Of a stretch of DNA of 64,000 nt, positions 17,458 to 27,249 are shown piece after piece. The translations under genes were made by a program, and so were the position numbers. This DNA comes from Actinokineospora enzanensis DSM 44649 (GTDB taxonomy: Bacteria > Actinomycetota > Actinomycetes > Mycobacteriales > Pseudonocardiaceae). Below the pieces are notes generated by a model. It saw only the letters and a list, made by a program, of their open reading frames with translations, was not told the DNA's origin and ran no database searches. The stretch's first letter is position 1; every line of letters starts with the position of its first letter. The stretch spans positions 272,435 through 336,434 of the forward strand of contig NZ_KB894403.1 in the NCBI RefSeq assembly GCF_000374445.1. The letters are read 5' to 3'.

Positions 17458-19482
17458 TCACGGCCGCGCCCAGTGGCAGGCCACGCCGTCCAGCAGCGCG
17501 GGCACCTCCCCGGAGCACCGGGCGCGTTGCGTGTCGGTCAACTCGCCCAGGTAGGTGGGGCACCGGGTGCGGAACCGGCAGCCCGACGGCGGGTTCACCG
17601 GGCTGGGCACGTCGCCGGTCAGCACGATCCGCTCGCGGGCCCGTTCCTTGCGCGGATCGGGCAGCGGCACCGCCGAGACGAGTGCGCGCGTGTACGGGTG
17701 GCGCGGGTGGTCGAACACCGGGTCGCGGTCCCCGGTCTCCACCACCCGGCCCAGGTAGAGCACGGCCACGCGGTCGGCGATGTGGCGCACCACCGACAGG
17801 TCGTGGGCGATGAACAGGTACGCCAGGCCCAGCGAGTCCCGCAGGTCCTCCAGCAGGTTGATCACGTCGGCCTGCACCGACACGTCGAGGGCGGACACCG
17901 GTTCGTCGAGCACCAGCACACGGGGCCGCAGGGCCAGGGCGCGGGCGATCCCGATGCGCTGGCGCTGCCCACCGGAGAACTCGTGCGGGTAGCGCTCGGA
18001 CCGCGCCCCCGACAACCCCACCGACCGCAGCAGCTCCAGCGCGCGGGCCCGCGCCTCGCGGCGGCCGGTCCCGTTGACCCGCAACGGTTCCGCGACCAGG
18101 TCGGCCGCGGTCATCCGCGGGTCCAGCGAGTTCATCGGGTCCTGGAACACGATCTGCAGGTCCCGGGCGTGCCCGCGGCGCGCCAGGGGTTCACCGTCGA
18201 GCAGCAGCCTGCCGCCGGTCGGCTGCTCCAGGGACATCAGCAGTTTCGCGATGGTCGACTTGCCCGACCCGGACTCGCCGACCAGGCCCAGCGTCTCCCC
18301 CGTCGACAGGTCGAACGACACGTCGCACACCGCGTGCAGCTCGCCCCGGTCGCGGCGGAACAGGCCTGCGCCGCGCACCCGGTAGTGCTTGACCAGTCCG
18401 GCCGCGGTGACGATCGGCGTGGCCTGTCCGGCCACCGGCGTGTCCGGCGACGGGGGCGCGGGGCGTGGCGGGAACACGTCCTGCGGGCGTTTGTCGACGA
18501 GATCGGCGCTGAAGTGGCAGGCGGCCAGGTGTTCGCCGTCGACCGGCGCCAGCGGCGGTTCCTCGGTGCGGCAGAGATCGGTGGCAAGCGGGCACCTCGG
18601 CGCGAACGCGCACCCCGTGATCGGCCGGTCCAGCGCGGGCGGGGTGCCCGCGACGGGTGTCAGCCGCACGTCCCGCGCGCCGTCGAGGCGGGGCAGGCTG
18701 CCCAGCAACCCCAGGGTGTAGGGCATGCGCGGGGCGTAGAAGACCTCCTCGACCGTGCCGGACTCCACGACCTTGCCCGCGTACATCACCACCACCCGGT
18801 CCGCCTGCCCGGCGACCACCCCGAGATCGTGGGTGATGAGCACGGTCGCCGCGCCGGTCTGCTCGCGGGCGGTGCGCAGCGCGTCGAGGACCTGGGCCTG
18901 GATGGTGACGTCCAGCGCGGTGGTCGGCTCGTCGGCGATGATCACGTCCGGGTCGTCGGCCATGGCGATGGCGATGACCACGCGCTGGCGCATCCCGCCG
19001 GAGAACTCGTGCGGGTAGTCCGCGACCCGTTCGCGCGCGTTGGGGATGCCGACCAGGTCCAGCAGCGCGATCGCGCGCTCGACGGCCTCCTCGCGGCCCA
19101 GGCCGGGGTGGTGCGCCCGAACCGCCTCGGCGACCTGGAACCCCACCGAGTAGACGGGGTTCAGCGCGGAGAGCGGGTCCTGGAACACCATCGCCACGGA
19201 GCGGCCGCGCACCGAGGCCAGCTCGTCGTCGCGCAACCCGAGCAGTTCGCGGTCACGGAACCGGACCGATCCGCCGACCCGCGCGCCGGGAGGAAGCAGC
19301 CCCATCACCGCCAGCGCGGTCGCGGACTTGCCGCAACCGGACTCGCCGACCACGCCGAGCACCTCCCCCGGGCGCAGCGACCAGGACACCCCGCGCACGG
19401 CCGTCACCCGGCCGCGCTCGTCGGGGAAGGACACGGTGAGGTCGTGCACGCCGAGCACCTCGGTCGTCGCCTGCCGGGTCAT
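17458..19482 (-). CDS. Fused oligopeptide-type ABC transporter ATPase (DppD-DppF fusion)
   Basis: 674 residues with two complete ATPase domains. The first has Walker [10 protein letters not shown], signature SGGMRQR and an oligopeptide-type C-terminal [14 protein letters not shown] cysteine motif. The second has [16 protein letters not shown] and [12 protein letters not shown]. These cysteine tails, which bind an iron-sulfur cluster in several Opp/Dpp ATPases, mark the nickel/peptide-importer family. Fusion of the D and F subunits is common in actinomycetes. It overlaps the upstream permease by ATGA. Confidence 0.92.
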   Translation of the reverse strand: MTRQATTEVLGVHDLTVSFPDERGRVTAVRGVSWSLRPGEVLGVVGESGCGKSATALAVMGLLPPGARVGGSVRFRDRELLGLRDDELASVRGRSVAMVFQDPLSALNPVYSVGFQVAEAVRAHHPGLGREEAVERAIALLDLVGIPNARERVADYPHEFSGGMRQRVVIAIAMADDPDVIIADEPTTALDVTIQAQVLDALRTAREQTGAATVLITHDLGVVAGQADRVVVMYAGKVVESGTVEEVFYAPRMPYTLGLLGSLPRLDGARDVRLTPVAGTPPALDRPITGCAFAPRCPLATDLCRTEEPPLAPVDGEHLAACHFSADLVDKRPQDVFPPRPAPPSPDTPVAGQATPIVTAAGLVKHYRVRGAGLFRRDRGELHAVCDVSFDLSTGETLGLVGESGSGKSTIAKLLMSLEQPTGGRLLLDGEPLARRGHARDLQIVFQDPMNSLDPRMTAADLVAEPLRVNGTGRREARARALELLRSVGLSGARSERYPHEFSGGQRQRIGIARALALRPRVLVLDEPVSALDVSVQADVINLLEDLRDSLGLAYLFIAHDLSVVRHIADRVAVLYLGRVVETGDRDPVFDHPRHPYTRALVSAVPLPDPRKERARERIVLTGDVPSPVNPPSGCRFRTRCPTYLGELTDTQRARCSGEVPALLDGVACHWARP

Positions 19483-20375
19483 CGCCTGCTCCGGGACCTG
19501 GTGTTGTCGAAGGCGTCGCGCAGCCCGTCGCCGATGAAGTTGACGCTCAGCGCGATGAGCACGATGAACAGGCCGGGGAAGTAGAACAGCCACGGCCGGG
19601 TGGACACCGCGGTCTGGTTCTGGCTGACCAGCAGCCCCAGCGAGGTGTCCGGCGGGCGCACCCCGAAGCCGATGAACGACAGCGCCGTCTCGGCCAGGAT
19701 CGCGACCGCGACGATGATGGTCACCGCGACGATGATCGTGCCGAGCGCGTTGGGCAGCACGTGCCGGAAGATGATCCGCCACGAGCCCGCGCCGAAGGTG
19801 CGGGCGGCGGCGATGAACTCGCGCTCGCGCAGCGACAGCACCAGACCGCGCACCAGCCGGGCGACATAGGGCCAGGTGAGGGCGGCCAGCACCAGGCCGA
19901 TCAGCAGCCAGCCCTGACTGGAGCCGCCGACGTTGTCGGCCAGCACGGCCGCCACCGCGATCGCGGGGAAGATCAACACCAGGTCGGCGACGCGCATCAT
20001 CAGCGTGTCGACCTTGCCGCCGTGCAGCCCGGCCACCGCGCCCCACACGCTGCCGAACACGCCGGACACCGCCGCCACGAACAGCGCGATCTCGACCGAC
20101 CGCTGCGTGCCGCGCAGCACCTGGGCCAGCAGGTCGTAGCCGGTGGCGTCGGTGCCGAACGGGTGCCGGGCCGACGGCGGCTGGGAGTTGTCGGGGGTGT
20201 ACACGTCGTAGGAGTAGTGCCACAGCGCGCCGCCGACGAACGCCAGCAGCACCAGCAGCACGAACACGACCAGGCTGGCGGTGGCGAGCCGGTGGCGCCG
20301 GAACCGGCGCCCCACCAGCCGCCACCGGGGCGTGGCGACCGGTACCTCGCCGCCCGCCCGCGTGATCTCAACCAA
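19479..20375 (-). CDS. Peptide-type ABC transporter permease (DppC-like)
   Basis: 298 residues with about six membrane helices and the EAA-like loop REREFIAAARTFGAGSWRIIFRHVLPNALG typical of DppC/OppC. The N-terminal TM is followed by the extracellular region with HPFGTDATGYDLLAQVLRG, the DppC signature. The start is a TTG at 20375 with an AGGAGGG site six bases upstream, overlapping the DppB-like stop by eight bases. Confidence 0.92.
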   Translation of the reverse strand: MVEITRAGGEVPVATPRWRLVGRRFRRHRLATASLVVFVLLVLLAFVGGALWHYSYDVYTPDNSQPPSARHPFGTDATGYDLLAQVLRGTQRSVEIALFVAAVSGVFGSVWGAVAGLHGGKVDTLMMRVADLVLIFPAIAVAAVLADNVGGSSQGWLLIGLVLAALTWPYVARLVRGLVLSLREREFIAAARTFGAGSWRIIFRHVLPNALGTIIVAVTIIVAVAILAETALSFIGFGVRPPDTSLGLLVSQNQTAVSTRPWLFYFPGLFIVLIALSVNFIGDGLRDAFDNTRSRSRR

Positions 20376-21345
20376 GGCGAACCCTCCTGTCCAGCACGGC
20401 GTAGAGCAGGTCGGCGACGAGGTTGAACACCACGACGATCACCGACACCAGCAGCAGCCACGCCATCACCGCGTAGATGTCCTTGTCCCGCACCGCGGAC
20501 AGCAGGAACGAGCCCATGCCGCGCCACTGGAACACGGTCTCGGTGACCACCGCGCCGGAGAACAGCACGGCCAGGTCCAGTGCCACGACCGTGGTCAGCG
20601 GCACCAGCGCGGTACGCAACGCGTGGCGCACCAGCACCTTCCGCCGCTTGATCCCCTTGGCGCGGGCCAACCGCACGTAGTCGCTGTCCTGCACCTCGAT
20701 CATCGAGGACCGCACGAACCGGCTCCACGGCGCGAACGCGGTCATCGCCAGCACGATGGTCGGGAGCACCAGGTGGCCCAGCACGTCCGACACCGTCGGC
20801 CAGAACCCGGTCGGCGGTGGGATGGCGGCCTCGCCGACCGTGTAGACCAGGGTGGACCCGGTGGCCTGGTTGAGGTCGATCGCCTGCTGCTTGAGCAGGA
20901 TCGCGAACCAGAACGCGGGCATCGACAGCAGCAGGAACCCGATGGCGGTGAACACGTAGTCCACCGCGGAGTACCGCTTGACCGCGCTGACCACGCCGAT
21001 CACCAGGGCCAGGATGAGCGCCAGCAGCACGGCGAGGGTCACCAGGCGGGCCGAGACCCACAGCCGGGGCCAGATCTCCGCGCCGATGTCGATCTTCTTG
21101 ACCGACGGGCCCCAGTCGCCGCGCACGATGCCGCTCAGCCAGTGCCAGTACCGTTCCAGCACCGGCTGGTCGAGCCGCATCCGGTGCGCCTCGGCGTCCA
21201 GGACCGCCCTGGGCACCGGCGGCTGCTTGGCCTTGAGGTCGCCGAGCGGGTCGCCGGACGCGCTGACCATGACGAACGTGATGAACGAGCCGACCAGCAC
21301 GATCGGGACCGCGTGCAGCAACCGCCGCAGCACGTAAGCCAACAT
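20368..21345 (-). CDS. Peptide-type ABC transporter permease (DppB-like)
   Basis: 325 residues opening with MLAYVLRRLLHAVPIVLVGS, the classic DppB N-terminus, followed by a large extracellular loop and helices. The EAA region SDYVRLARAKGIKRRKVLVRHALRTALVPL is intact. It pairs with the DppC-like permease to form the channel. The ATG at 21345 opens the first membrane helix; an upstream ATG would add an uncharacteristic extension. Confidence 0.92.
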   Translation of the reverse strand: MLAYVLRRLLHAVPIVLVGSFITFVMVSASGDPLGDLKAKQPPVPRAVLDAEAHRMRLDQPVLERYWHWLSGIVRGDWGPSVKKIDIGAEIWPRLWVSARLVTLAVLLALILALVIGVVSAVKRYSAVDYVFTAIGFLLLSMPAFWFAILLKQQAIDLNQATGSTLVYTVGEAAIPPPTGFWPTVSDVLGHLVLPTIVLAMTAFAPWSRFVRSSMIEVQDSDYVRLARAKGIKRRKVLVRHALRTALVPLTTVVALDLAVLFSGAVVTETVFQWRGMGSFLLSAVRDKDIYAVMAWLLLVSVIVVVFNLVADLLYAVLDRRVRLG

Positions 21346-21396
21346 CGCTGCCTGCCTTCCCCTGGGTGGCGCGGGTCCGGTGACCCGCGCCACGCG

Positions 21397-23106
21397 TCAG
21401 CCGGTGATGCCCCACTCGCCGCCGTTGTAGGGCGGCCCGAAGTAGGTGCCGTTGGCCCGGACGTTGACCAGGTTCGCCTTGTACACCAGCAGATCCGGCA
21501 CCTGGTACAGCGGCAGGATGTAGGCGTCCTCGGTCAGTTGCGCGTCCACCCCGTCGAGGTAACCGGCGACCTGGGTCTCGTCGGTGGCGCGCAGCGCCTT
21601 GGCGAGCAGGTCGTCCACGACCGGGCTGGAGTAGCCGCCGAAGTTCAGGCCTGCCTTGGTCATGAACGCCTGCGAGTACTGGGAGGCGAGGAATGTCTGC
21701 CCGATCCAGCCCATCGCGAACAGGTCGAAGTCCTTGCCCGCCTGGTGGGTCACGGTCGCGCCGACCGAGTCGGTGGTCTGCACGTCCACCGTCACGCCGA
21801 GCTTCTTGGCGGTGTCGGCGAACAGTTGGCACACCGTCTGCAGGATCTGGTTGTTCTGGATGTAGCGCATGGTCAGCGTCGGGACCGGGGTGCCCCGGGG
21901 GTCGATCAGCCTGCCCGCGTCGATCTTGTAGCCCGCGTCGGTGAGGATCGAGGTGGCCTTGGCGACGTCACCGGTGCCCAGGGTGCCCAGGTTGTCCTGG
22001 TACCCGGGCTGCTGCGGCACGTAGATCCGGTTGCGCAGCGGTTGGGCGTCGGAGGTGAGCTGGCCGACGGTCTTGCCGATGGTCTGCTTGACGTCCATCG
22101 CGGTGAACAACGCCTTGCGCAGCACGGGATCCTGCATGGCGGGGTTGTTCAGGTTGGGCAGGATCATCTGTTTGCGCAGCCCCTGCACGAGCTGGTATTT
22201 CACGCCGCTGAGCGCCTGCACGTTGCGCAGCAGGTCGACCTGCGGGTCGGGGTTGATGATCTGGACCTCGTTGTTCTGCAGCGCGGGCACCTCCTGCGAG
22301 GTGTCGGTGATGACGCGGAACACCAGGCTGTCCAGTGTGACCGGCTTGCCCCACCACTTCGGGTTGGGCACGAGCGTGGCGGCCTGGTTGGTCTCCCAGG
22401 ACTTGAACATGAACGGGCCGCCGGACCAGTCGGGGAAGGAGTCCTTGTAGCGGAACCCGTCGTTGAACGACTTCGCCAGGCCCTCGGGGGTGCCGTCGTC
22501 GCCGAGCTTGCGGGCGACGTGCGCGGGCAGGATCGGGCCGAACAGCGACTTCCAGTCGCCGAACGGCTCGCTCAGGGTCACCGTGACCGTGCGCCCGTCG
22601 TCCGTGCCGACCAGGGAGGTGATGTGGTCGTAGCCCATAGTGGAGGCGGCCTCGCACTTCGGGCACACCTTGGGGTCGGAGGCGCGTCGGACGTAGTCGA
22701 AGTCGGCCGCGGTGATCGGGGTGCCGTCGTTCCACACCGCATCGGGGTTGATCCTGTACACCAGCGTCTGCGGTGCCGTGCCGGTCTGTTCGGCGCTGAC
22801 CAGCAGGTCCTTGTTGAGCTCGACGGTCTTCAGGTCGGGCAGGGTGACGAACGGGGCCGGGTCGTAGACGTCGGCGACCAACTGGGTGGCCACGCCGATG
22901 TCGGCGCCGAGCGGGTTCCAGTCGACGATGTTGCGTTCCAGGACGTAGGTGATCGTGCCGCCCTGCCGCGCCGTACCGGTGTTGACCGTGTTGGCCGCGC
23001 CCGTGACCAGGTTGCCCGTGTCGCCGCCGCCCCCCGGGGTACCCGCGGAACAGGCGGTCACCACCGCGGCGACGGCGAGGACGGCGGAAATCTTTCGACC
23101 TTTCAT
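21397..23106 (-). CDS. Peptide-type ABC transporter substrate-binding lipoprotein
   Basis: 569 residues. A signal sequence of about 19 residues ends in the lipobox VVTACS, so the mature protein is lipid-anchored at Cys. The family-5 binding fold is seen in the segments YRINPDAVWNDGTPITAADFDYV, PFGDWKSLFGPILPAH, and YILPLYQVPDLLVY near the end. It captures the imported solute outside the membrane. The ATG at 23106 follows a GGAGC site; 23118 is an alternative. It is the first gene of the minus-strand operon and divergent from the deacylase operon. Confidence 0.92.
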   Translation of the reverse strand: MKGRKISAVLAVAAVVTACSAGTPGGGGDTGNLVTGAANTVNTGTARQGGTITYVLERNIVDWNPLGADIGVATQLVADVYDPAPFVTLPDLKTVELNKDLLVSAEQTGTAPQTLVYRINPDAVWNDGTPITAADFDYVRRASDPKVCPKCEAASTMGYDHITSLVGTDDGRTVTVTLSEPFGDWKSLFGPILPAHVARKLGDDGTPEGLAKSFNDGFRYKDSFPDWSGGPFMFKSWETNQAATLVPNPKWWGKPVTLDSLVFRVITDTSQEVPALQNNEVQIINPDPQVDLLRNVQALSGVKYQLVQGLRKQMILPNLNNPAMQDPVLRKALFTAMDVKQTIGKTVGQLTSDAQPLRNRIYVPQQPGYQDNLGTLGTGDVAKATSILTDAGYKIDAGRLIDPRGTPVPTLTMRYIQNNQILQTVCQLFADTAKKLGVTVDVQTTDSVGATVTHQAGKDFDLFAMGWIGQTFLASQYSQAFMTKAGLNFGGYSSPVVDDLLAKALRATDETQVAGYLDGVDAQLTEDAYILPLYQVPDLLVYKANLVNVRANGTYFGPPYNGGEWGITG

Positions 23107-23355
23107 GCTGCTCCACATCTCTCAACGATGGGGCGGATCGAGGTCACCAGAGTGAACAGGCGAGTTCGCGGGAATGGCAAGCAACAATCGGTGAAGCCCC
23201 CTGTTAAGACCTGCTAATCGCGGTCCGACCTGGGCATGTGCGCTTCAAGCAAACGTAACCGGCGGCGTTGTCGAACTCTGTCTTGTGCTTCGCGATCGGG
23301 TCTGCGCAGAATCCGCCCACCGAATGTTCAGCGCAATGGACGTCAGGAGGGAAAT
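23107..23355. promoter_or_regulatory. Divergent promoter region of the importer and deacylase operons
   Basis: A 249-bp gap between two divergent operons, less GC-rich than its flanks. A half-site TTGTCGAAC (23268-23276) resembles the candidate GntR palindrome at 8771. No clean -10/-35 pair was identified. Confidence 0.35.
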
Positions 23356-24285
23356 ATGCCGACACTCGCGGAGACGATCGAGTGGAGCGATCACCCGGTC
23401 GCCTCGTCACTGGCCTACGGCACCGTCGACGTGCGGATCGGGACGGTCGGGCACGGCGGTCCGGTCGGGTTGGTCGTGGCGAGCGTGCACGGCGACGAGG
23501 GACCCTGGGGCACCCTCGCGGTCAACCGGCTGCTGGCCTCCGTGCGGCGGGAGGAACTGCTCGGCACGCTGCGGGTGGTGCCCGTGGCGCACCCGTTGGC
23601 CACCGAGGCCGACGCCCGCCAGACCCACCTGGACCTGCTCGACCTCAACAGCTCCTTCCCCGGCGACCCCGGCGGCTCGCACACCCAGCGGCTGGCCGCG
23701 GTGCTGGCCGAGCACGCGGTCGACGGCGCCGACGTGGTGCTCGACGTGCACGGCGGCGGCAGCTGGAACATCAACTGCTTCACCTACCGGTTCCCCGGCA
23801 GCGAGCACGTGGCCGAGTGGATGGGCACGCCGCTGATCCTCGACGGCCCCGACCGCGCGTCCAGCCTCACCGGGCACGCCCGGGTGCGCGGCGCGGTCGC
23901 GGTGTGGATCGAGATGGGCGGGCGCGGCGAGTACGAGGAGGACAGAGCCGCCACGGTCACCCGTGGCCTGCGCCGGGCCCTGGGCAAGGCAGGCGTGCTG
24001 ACCGAGGCCGACCTGCCCGACGAGCCGGGCACGCCCGCCACCGGCAAGCTGCCCCTGTCGACCTCCCGACCGGGCATCTACCGGCCGGTGCTGCGCGAGT
24101 CGGCGCTGGGCACCGTGGTCGAGCAGGGCACGGTCGTCGGCCACCTGCTCGACCCGGTGTCCAACGAGGTGCTGGAGACCTTCCGCGCGCCGTTCCCGCG
24201 CACCGCGCTCGCCCTGCTGCGCCCCACCCTGGCCCGGATCGAGTCGCCCGGCCAGGTCGTCGCCCTCGTCGCCGAGATCGTTTAG
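23356..24285 (+). CDS. Succinylglutamate desuccinylase/aspartoacylase-like zinc hydrolase
   Basis: 309 residues. HGDEGPW (His and Glu, the zinc-ligand pair of M14-type deacylases), then LDLNSSFPGD, and a third His in DVHGGG correspond to the AstE/AspA active site. AstE/AspA enzymes split N-acyl amino acids. Start at 23356 has an AGGAGGG site. It leads the deacylase-SDR-SDR-RidA operon. The neighbouring peptidase and importer suggest an N-acylated amino acid or peptide substrate; the acyl group is unknown. Confidence 0.82.
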   Translation: MPTLAETIEWSDHPVASSLAYGTVDVRIGTVGHGGPVGLVVASVHGDEGPWGTLAVNRLLASVRREELLGTLRVVPVAHPLATEADARQTHLDLLDLNSSFPGDPGGSHTQRLAAVLAEHAVDGADVVLDVHGGGSWNINCFTYRFPGSEHVAEWMGTPLILDGPDRASSLTGHARVRGAVAVWIEMGGRGEYEEDRAATVTRGLRRALGKAGVLTEADLPDEPGTPATGKLPLSTSRPGIYRPVLRESALGTVVEQGTVVGHLLDPVSNEVLETFRAPFPRTALALLRPTLARIESPGQVVALVAEIV

Positions 24286-24295
24286 GAGAGCCAGG

Positions 24296-25033
24296 ATGAT
24301 CGACCCCACCGGCCGGTTCGCCATCGTGGCAGGCAACGCCGAGGACATCGGCCACGCCGTCGCCCGCGAGCTGGCCGCCGCGGGCATGACCGTTGCGGTG
24401 CTGTGCGACCAGGCCAACGCCGTGCGCGCGCTGGCCGAGGAAGTGCCGTCCGTGCACGCGTTCGTCACCGACTTCACCGACGCCGACGTGCTGCGCGCCG
24501 CCGCCGAGGATGCGGTGCGGCGGTTCGGCACGCCACGGCTGGTCGTGCACAACTCGGCGGTGTTCCGCGAGGTCCCCGTGCTGGAACTCGGCGTCGCGGC
24601 GTTCAAGGCCGAGTCCGACGCCATTCTGCAGAGCGCGTTCGTGCTCGCCAAGGCCGTCTGGCCGCACATGGTCGAGGCGCGCGACGGCAGCATCGCGTTC
24701 GTCTCGTCGGGCTCGGCGCTGTCCGGGTTCGCGAACGAGGCCGCATACGTCGCGGGCAAGCACGGGCAGGAGGGGCTGATGAAGGTGCTCGCCCTGGAAG
24801 GCAAGGAGCACAACGTCGCCGCCAACACCATCACCACCGGCGCGCCGATCGACGGTCCGCTCGCGTACACCTACACCGATGCCATGCGCGCGGTGATGGT
24901 GCCGCCATCGCGGCTGGCGCCCGCGTTCGCGTTCCTGGCGGGCATCGACGCGGACTTCGCCACCGGCCAGCGGTTCAACGCCTTCCAGCTCTCCGAGGCC
25001 ATCCGAGTCACCCGGGAAGGGGTGTCCGCGTGA
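24296..25033 (+). CDS. Short-chain dehydrogenase/reductase, copy 1
   Basis: 245 residues. Catalytic Ser lies in FVSSGSALSG and the YxxxK pair in AAYVAGKHGQEGL. The N-terminal dinucleotide motif is degenerate, AGNAEDIGHAVA in place of TGxxxGIG, so coenzyme binding may be weak or altered. The Asn of HNSAVF is conserved. It has an AGGAGAG site and ends in a GTGA overlap with its paralog. The terminal ~38 residues are the same as in copy 2 at nearly identical DNA level. Confidence 0.85.
   Translation: MIDPTGRFAIVAGNAEDIGHAVARELAAAGMTVAVLCDQANAVRALAEEVPSVHAFVTDFTDADVLRAAAEDAVRRFGTPRLVVHNSAVFREVPVLELGVAAFKAESDAILQSAFVLAKAVWPHMVEARDGSIAFVSSGSALSGFANEAAYVAGKHGQEGLMKVLALEGKEHNVAANTITTGAPIDGPLAYTYTDAMRAVMVPPSRLAPAFAFLAGIDADFATGQRFNAFQLSEAIRVTREGVSA
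24899..25014 (+). repeat. Gene-conversion tract, copy 1
   Basis: These 116 bp in the first SDR gene match 25648-25763 in the second with four mismatches by eye, although the rest of the two genes is much less alike. Confidence 0.9.
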
Positions 25034-25770
25034 TCGACATCAACGGCAAGGTGGCGTTCCTGACCGGCGCCGCCGAGGGGCTGGGCCGCGAGATCGCCCG
25101 TGAGCTGGTAGCGGGCGGCATGCGGGTGGCGATGATGGACGTGCAGGAGGCGAAGCTGACCGCGCTCGCCGACGAGCTGCGGTCGACCGGCGCGGACGTC
25201 CTGCCGATCACCGTGGACATGGCCGACCCGGTGGCCACCGCGGCCGCGGTCGAGACGGCGTTGGCGCACTACGGGACGCCTCGGGTGCTGATCCACAACG
25301 CCGCCGTGCTCAAGGAGGTGTCCATGGTGGACGTCACCTTCGACGACTGGCGGCGCGAGGTGGACATCATCCTCGGCGCGGCCTACGTGCTGACGAAAAC
25401 CGTGTGGCCGCACATGGTCCGGGCGCGGGACGGCAGCATCGTGTTCCTGTCGTCGGGGTCGGCGCTGTTCGGCTTCGTCAAGGAAACCGCGTACACGCCC
25501 GGCAAGCACGCGCAAGAAGGACTGATGAAGGTGTTGTCCTTGGAAGGCAAGGAACACAACATCGCGGTCAACACGACGTCCACCGGCCGTCCTATTGATA
25601 CGCCGATGTCGGACTCCCACTACACGGAGGAAATGCGGATCGGCATCGTGCCGCCATCGCGGCTGGCGCCCGCGTTCGCGTTCCTGGCGGGCATCGACGC
25701 GGACTTCGCCACCGGACAGCGGTTCAACGCCTTCCAGCTCTCCGAGGCGATCCGGGTGACCCGCGGATGA
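25030..25770 (+). CDS. Short-chain dehydrogenase/reductase, copy 2
   Basis: 246 residues. The Rossmann motif TGAAEGLGREIA is canonical here, with the acidic residue after MMDV favouring NAD. Catalytic Ser is in FLSSGSALFG and the Tyr/Lys pair in TAYTPGKHAQEGL. It is a paralog of the previous SDR and overlaps it by GTGA, so the two may form a heterodimer or act on successive hydroxyls. RidA is overlapped by ATGA at its end. Substrate unknown. Confidence 0.87.
   Translation: MIDINGKVAFLTGAAEGLGREIARELVAGGMRVAMMDVQEAKLTALADELRSTGADVLPITVDMADPVATAAAVETALAHYGTPRVLIHNAAVLKEVSMVDVTFDDWRREVDIILGAAYVLTKTVWPHMVRARDGSIVFLSSGSALFGFVKETAYTPGKHAQEGLMKVLSLEGKEHNIAVNTTSTGRPIDTPMSDSHYTEEMRIGIVPPSRLAPAFAFLAGIDADFATGQRFNAFQLSEAIRVTRG
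25648..25763 (+). repeat. Gene-conversion tract, copy 2
   Basis: Partner of 24899-25014: the same 116 bp at the 3' end of the second SDR gene. Confidence 0.9.
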
Positions 25771-26132
25771 TCCCTCCCGCGGGCCACTACCAACCGTTCG
25801 TCCGCGCGGGCGACACCGTCTACGTGTCCGGCCAGGTGCCGCGCCTGCCTGACGGGTCCTACCAGCCCGCCGACGTGGCGACCGAGACCACGCTGACCCT
25901 GGACAACCTCGCCGTCGTCGTGCGCGCGGCGGGCGGCGACCAGACCTGCGTGGTCAAGGTGACCGCCTACCTGACCGACGCGGCGGACTTCGCCGAGTTC
26001 GACCGGGCCTACGCCGCCCACTTCGGCGAGTGGAAACCGGCCCGCACGACGGTCGTGGTCGGGCTGCGGTCGGTCAAGGTCGAGGTGGACGCGGTACTGC
26101 ACCTGCCGTCGGCGGGCGATGGCGGAGCGTGA
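25767..26132 (+). CDS. RidA-family enamine/imine deaminase
   Basis: 121 residues. YVSGQVPRLPDG, the VVKVTAYLTDAADFAEFDRAYAAHF stretch and the catalytic Arg in KPARTTVVVGL are the RidA landmarks. RidA hydrolyses reactive enamines and imines released by PLP or flavin enzymes, fitting a pathway that includes an aminotransferase and dehydrogenases. It overlaps the SDR stop by ATGA and is the last tightly coupled gene of this operon. Confidence 0.88.
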   Translation: MIPPAGHYQPFVRAGDTVYVSGQVPRLPDGSYQPADVATETTLTLDNLAVVVRAAGGDQTCVVKVTAYLTDAADFAEFDRAYAAHFGEWKPARTTVVVGLRSVKVEVDAVLHLPSAGDGGA

Positions 26133-26207
26133 CAGTTGCCCGGATCGTGTCGGTGTTGTGCCAGGATGACCCCAGGCGGCGGGTACGGAGAGTGAGGTGA
26201 CGCGGGC

Positions 26208-27119
26208 GTGCTGACGGTGAGCCTGGCGGGGCTGCGCGCGATCGACGCCCTCGCCACCCACGGGTCCATGACGGCCGCCGCCAGCGCGCTGGGCTACACC
26301 CCCTCCGCGATCTCCCAGCAGATCGCCCGGCTCAGCCGGGACGTGCGCCAGCAGCTCGTCGAACACCAGGCGGGCCGCACCACGCTGACCCCGGCGGGCC
26401 GGGTCCTCGCCGAGTCGGCAGGCCGGATCGTCATCGAGCTGGAAAGCATGAACGCCGAACTCCAGGCGCAGGCCGACACCGTCACCGGCACTCTCACCAT
26501 CGCCGCCTTCCCCACCGCCGCCCGCGGCGTCCTGCCCGCCGCCCTGCGCGAGCTCGCCGACACCTGGTCCGCGCTGTCCCTGCGGCTGATCGAGGCCGAC
26601 TCGCACCGCGCCGTCGAACTCGTCGCCCGCGGCACCGCCGACCTCGCCGTCGCCCACGACTGGATGGCCATCCCACTGTCCCTGCCCGAGGGCCTGCAGG
26701 CAAGGCACATCGGCGACGACCTGTCCGATGTCCTCGCCCACCACGCCCACCCCCTGGTCGACCGCCCGTCGGTCGACCTCGACGAGCTGCGCGACGAGTC
26801 CTGGCTGCACGAACCCGGCTCGGTCGCGCACGACTTCCTGATCAACGCCTTCCACCGCACCCCCAGCCCCACCCGCTTCACCCACATCGTCAGCGAGTAC
26901 GCCAGCCAGATCCAACTCGTCGGCGAGGGCCTCGGCCTGGCCCTCGTCCCCCGCATGGGGCGCGGCAAGCTCCCCCCGACCGTCCGCCCCCTCGCCGTCC
27001 GCTCACCCCCGATCCGCCGCATCTACGGCGTCTGGCGCCTGCCCACCGGCCGTCGCCCCGCGATCACCGCCGCGCTCACCGTCCTGAACTCCGTCTGTAC
27101 CCGACTGGAACACGACTGA
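26208..27119 (+). CDS. LysR-family transcriptional regulator
   Basis: 303 residues. The HTH contains HGSMTAAASALGYTPSAISQQIARL (split), followed by LTPAGRVLAESAGRIV and the effector-binding domain. GTG at 26208 has a GAGGTGA site. It lies 75 bp after RidA on the same strand, so it may be co-transcribed and regulate the deacylase operon; the GntR protein then would be a second regulator of the island. Divergent organisation, the more usual LysR layout, is absent. Confidence 0.87.
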   Translation: MLTVSLAGLRAIDALATHGSMTAAASALGYTPSAISQQIARLSRDVRQQLVEHQAGRTTLTPAGRVLAESAGRIVIELESMNAELQAQADTVTGTLTIAAFPTAARGVLPAALRELADTWSALSLRLIEADSHRAVELVARGTADLAVAHDWMAIPLSLPEGLQARHIGDDLSDVLAHHAHPLVDRPSVDLDELRDESWLHEPGSVAHDFLINAFHRTPSPTRFTHIVSEYASQIQLVGEGLGLALVPRMGRGKLPPTVRPLAVRSPPIRRIYGVWRLPTGRRPAITAALTVLNSVCTRLEHD

Positions 27120-27249
27120 GGCCCGGTCGGGGCCGAAGTAGTCGTGCCGGGCGGTGGTCGGTTTCGGGCTCGGCCGTGATGACCGCGAAGCTGCCGGTGG
27201 CAACGCATACACTCCGCGTCGTGATCCGGATGGGCGATCGGGGGCCGCG

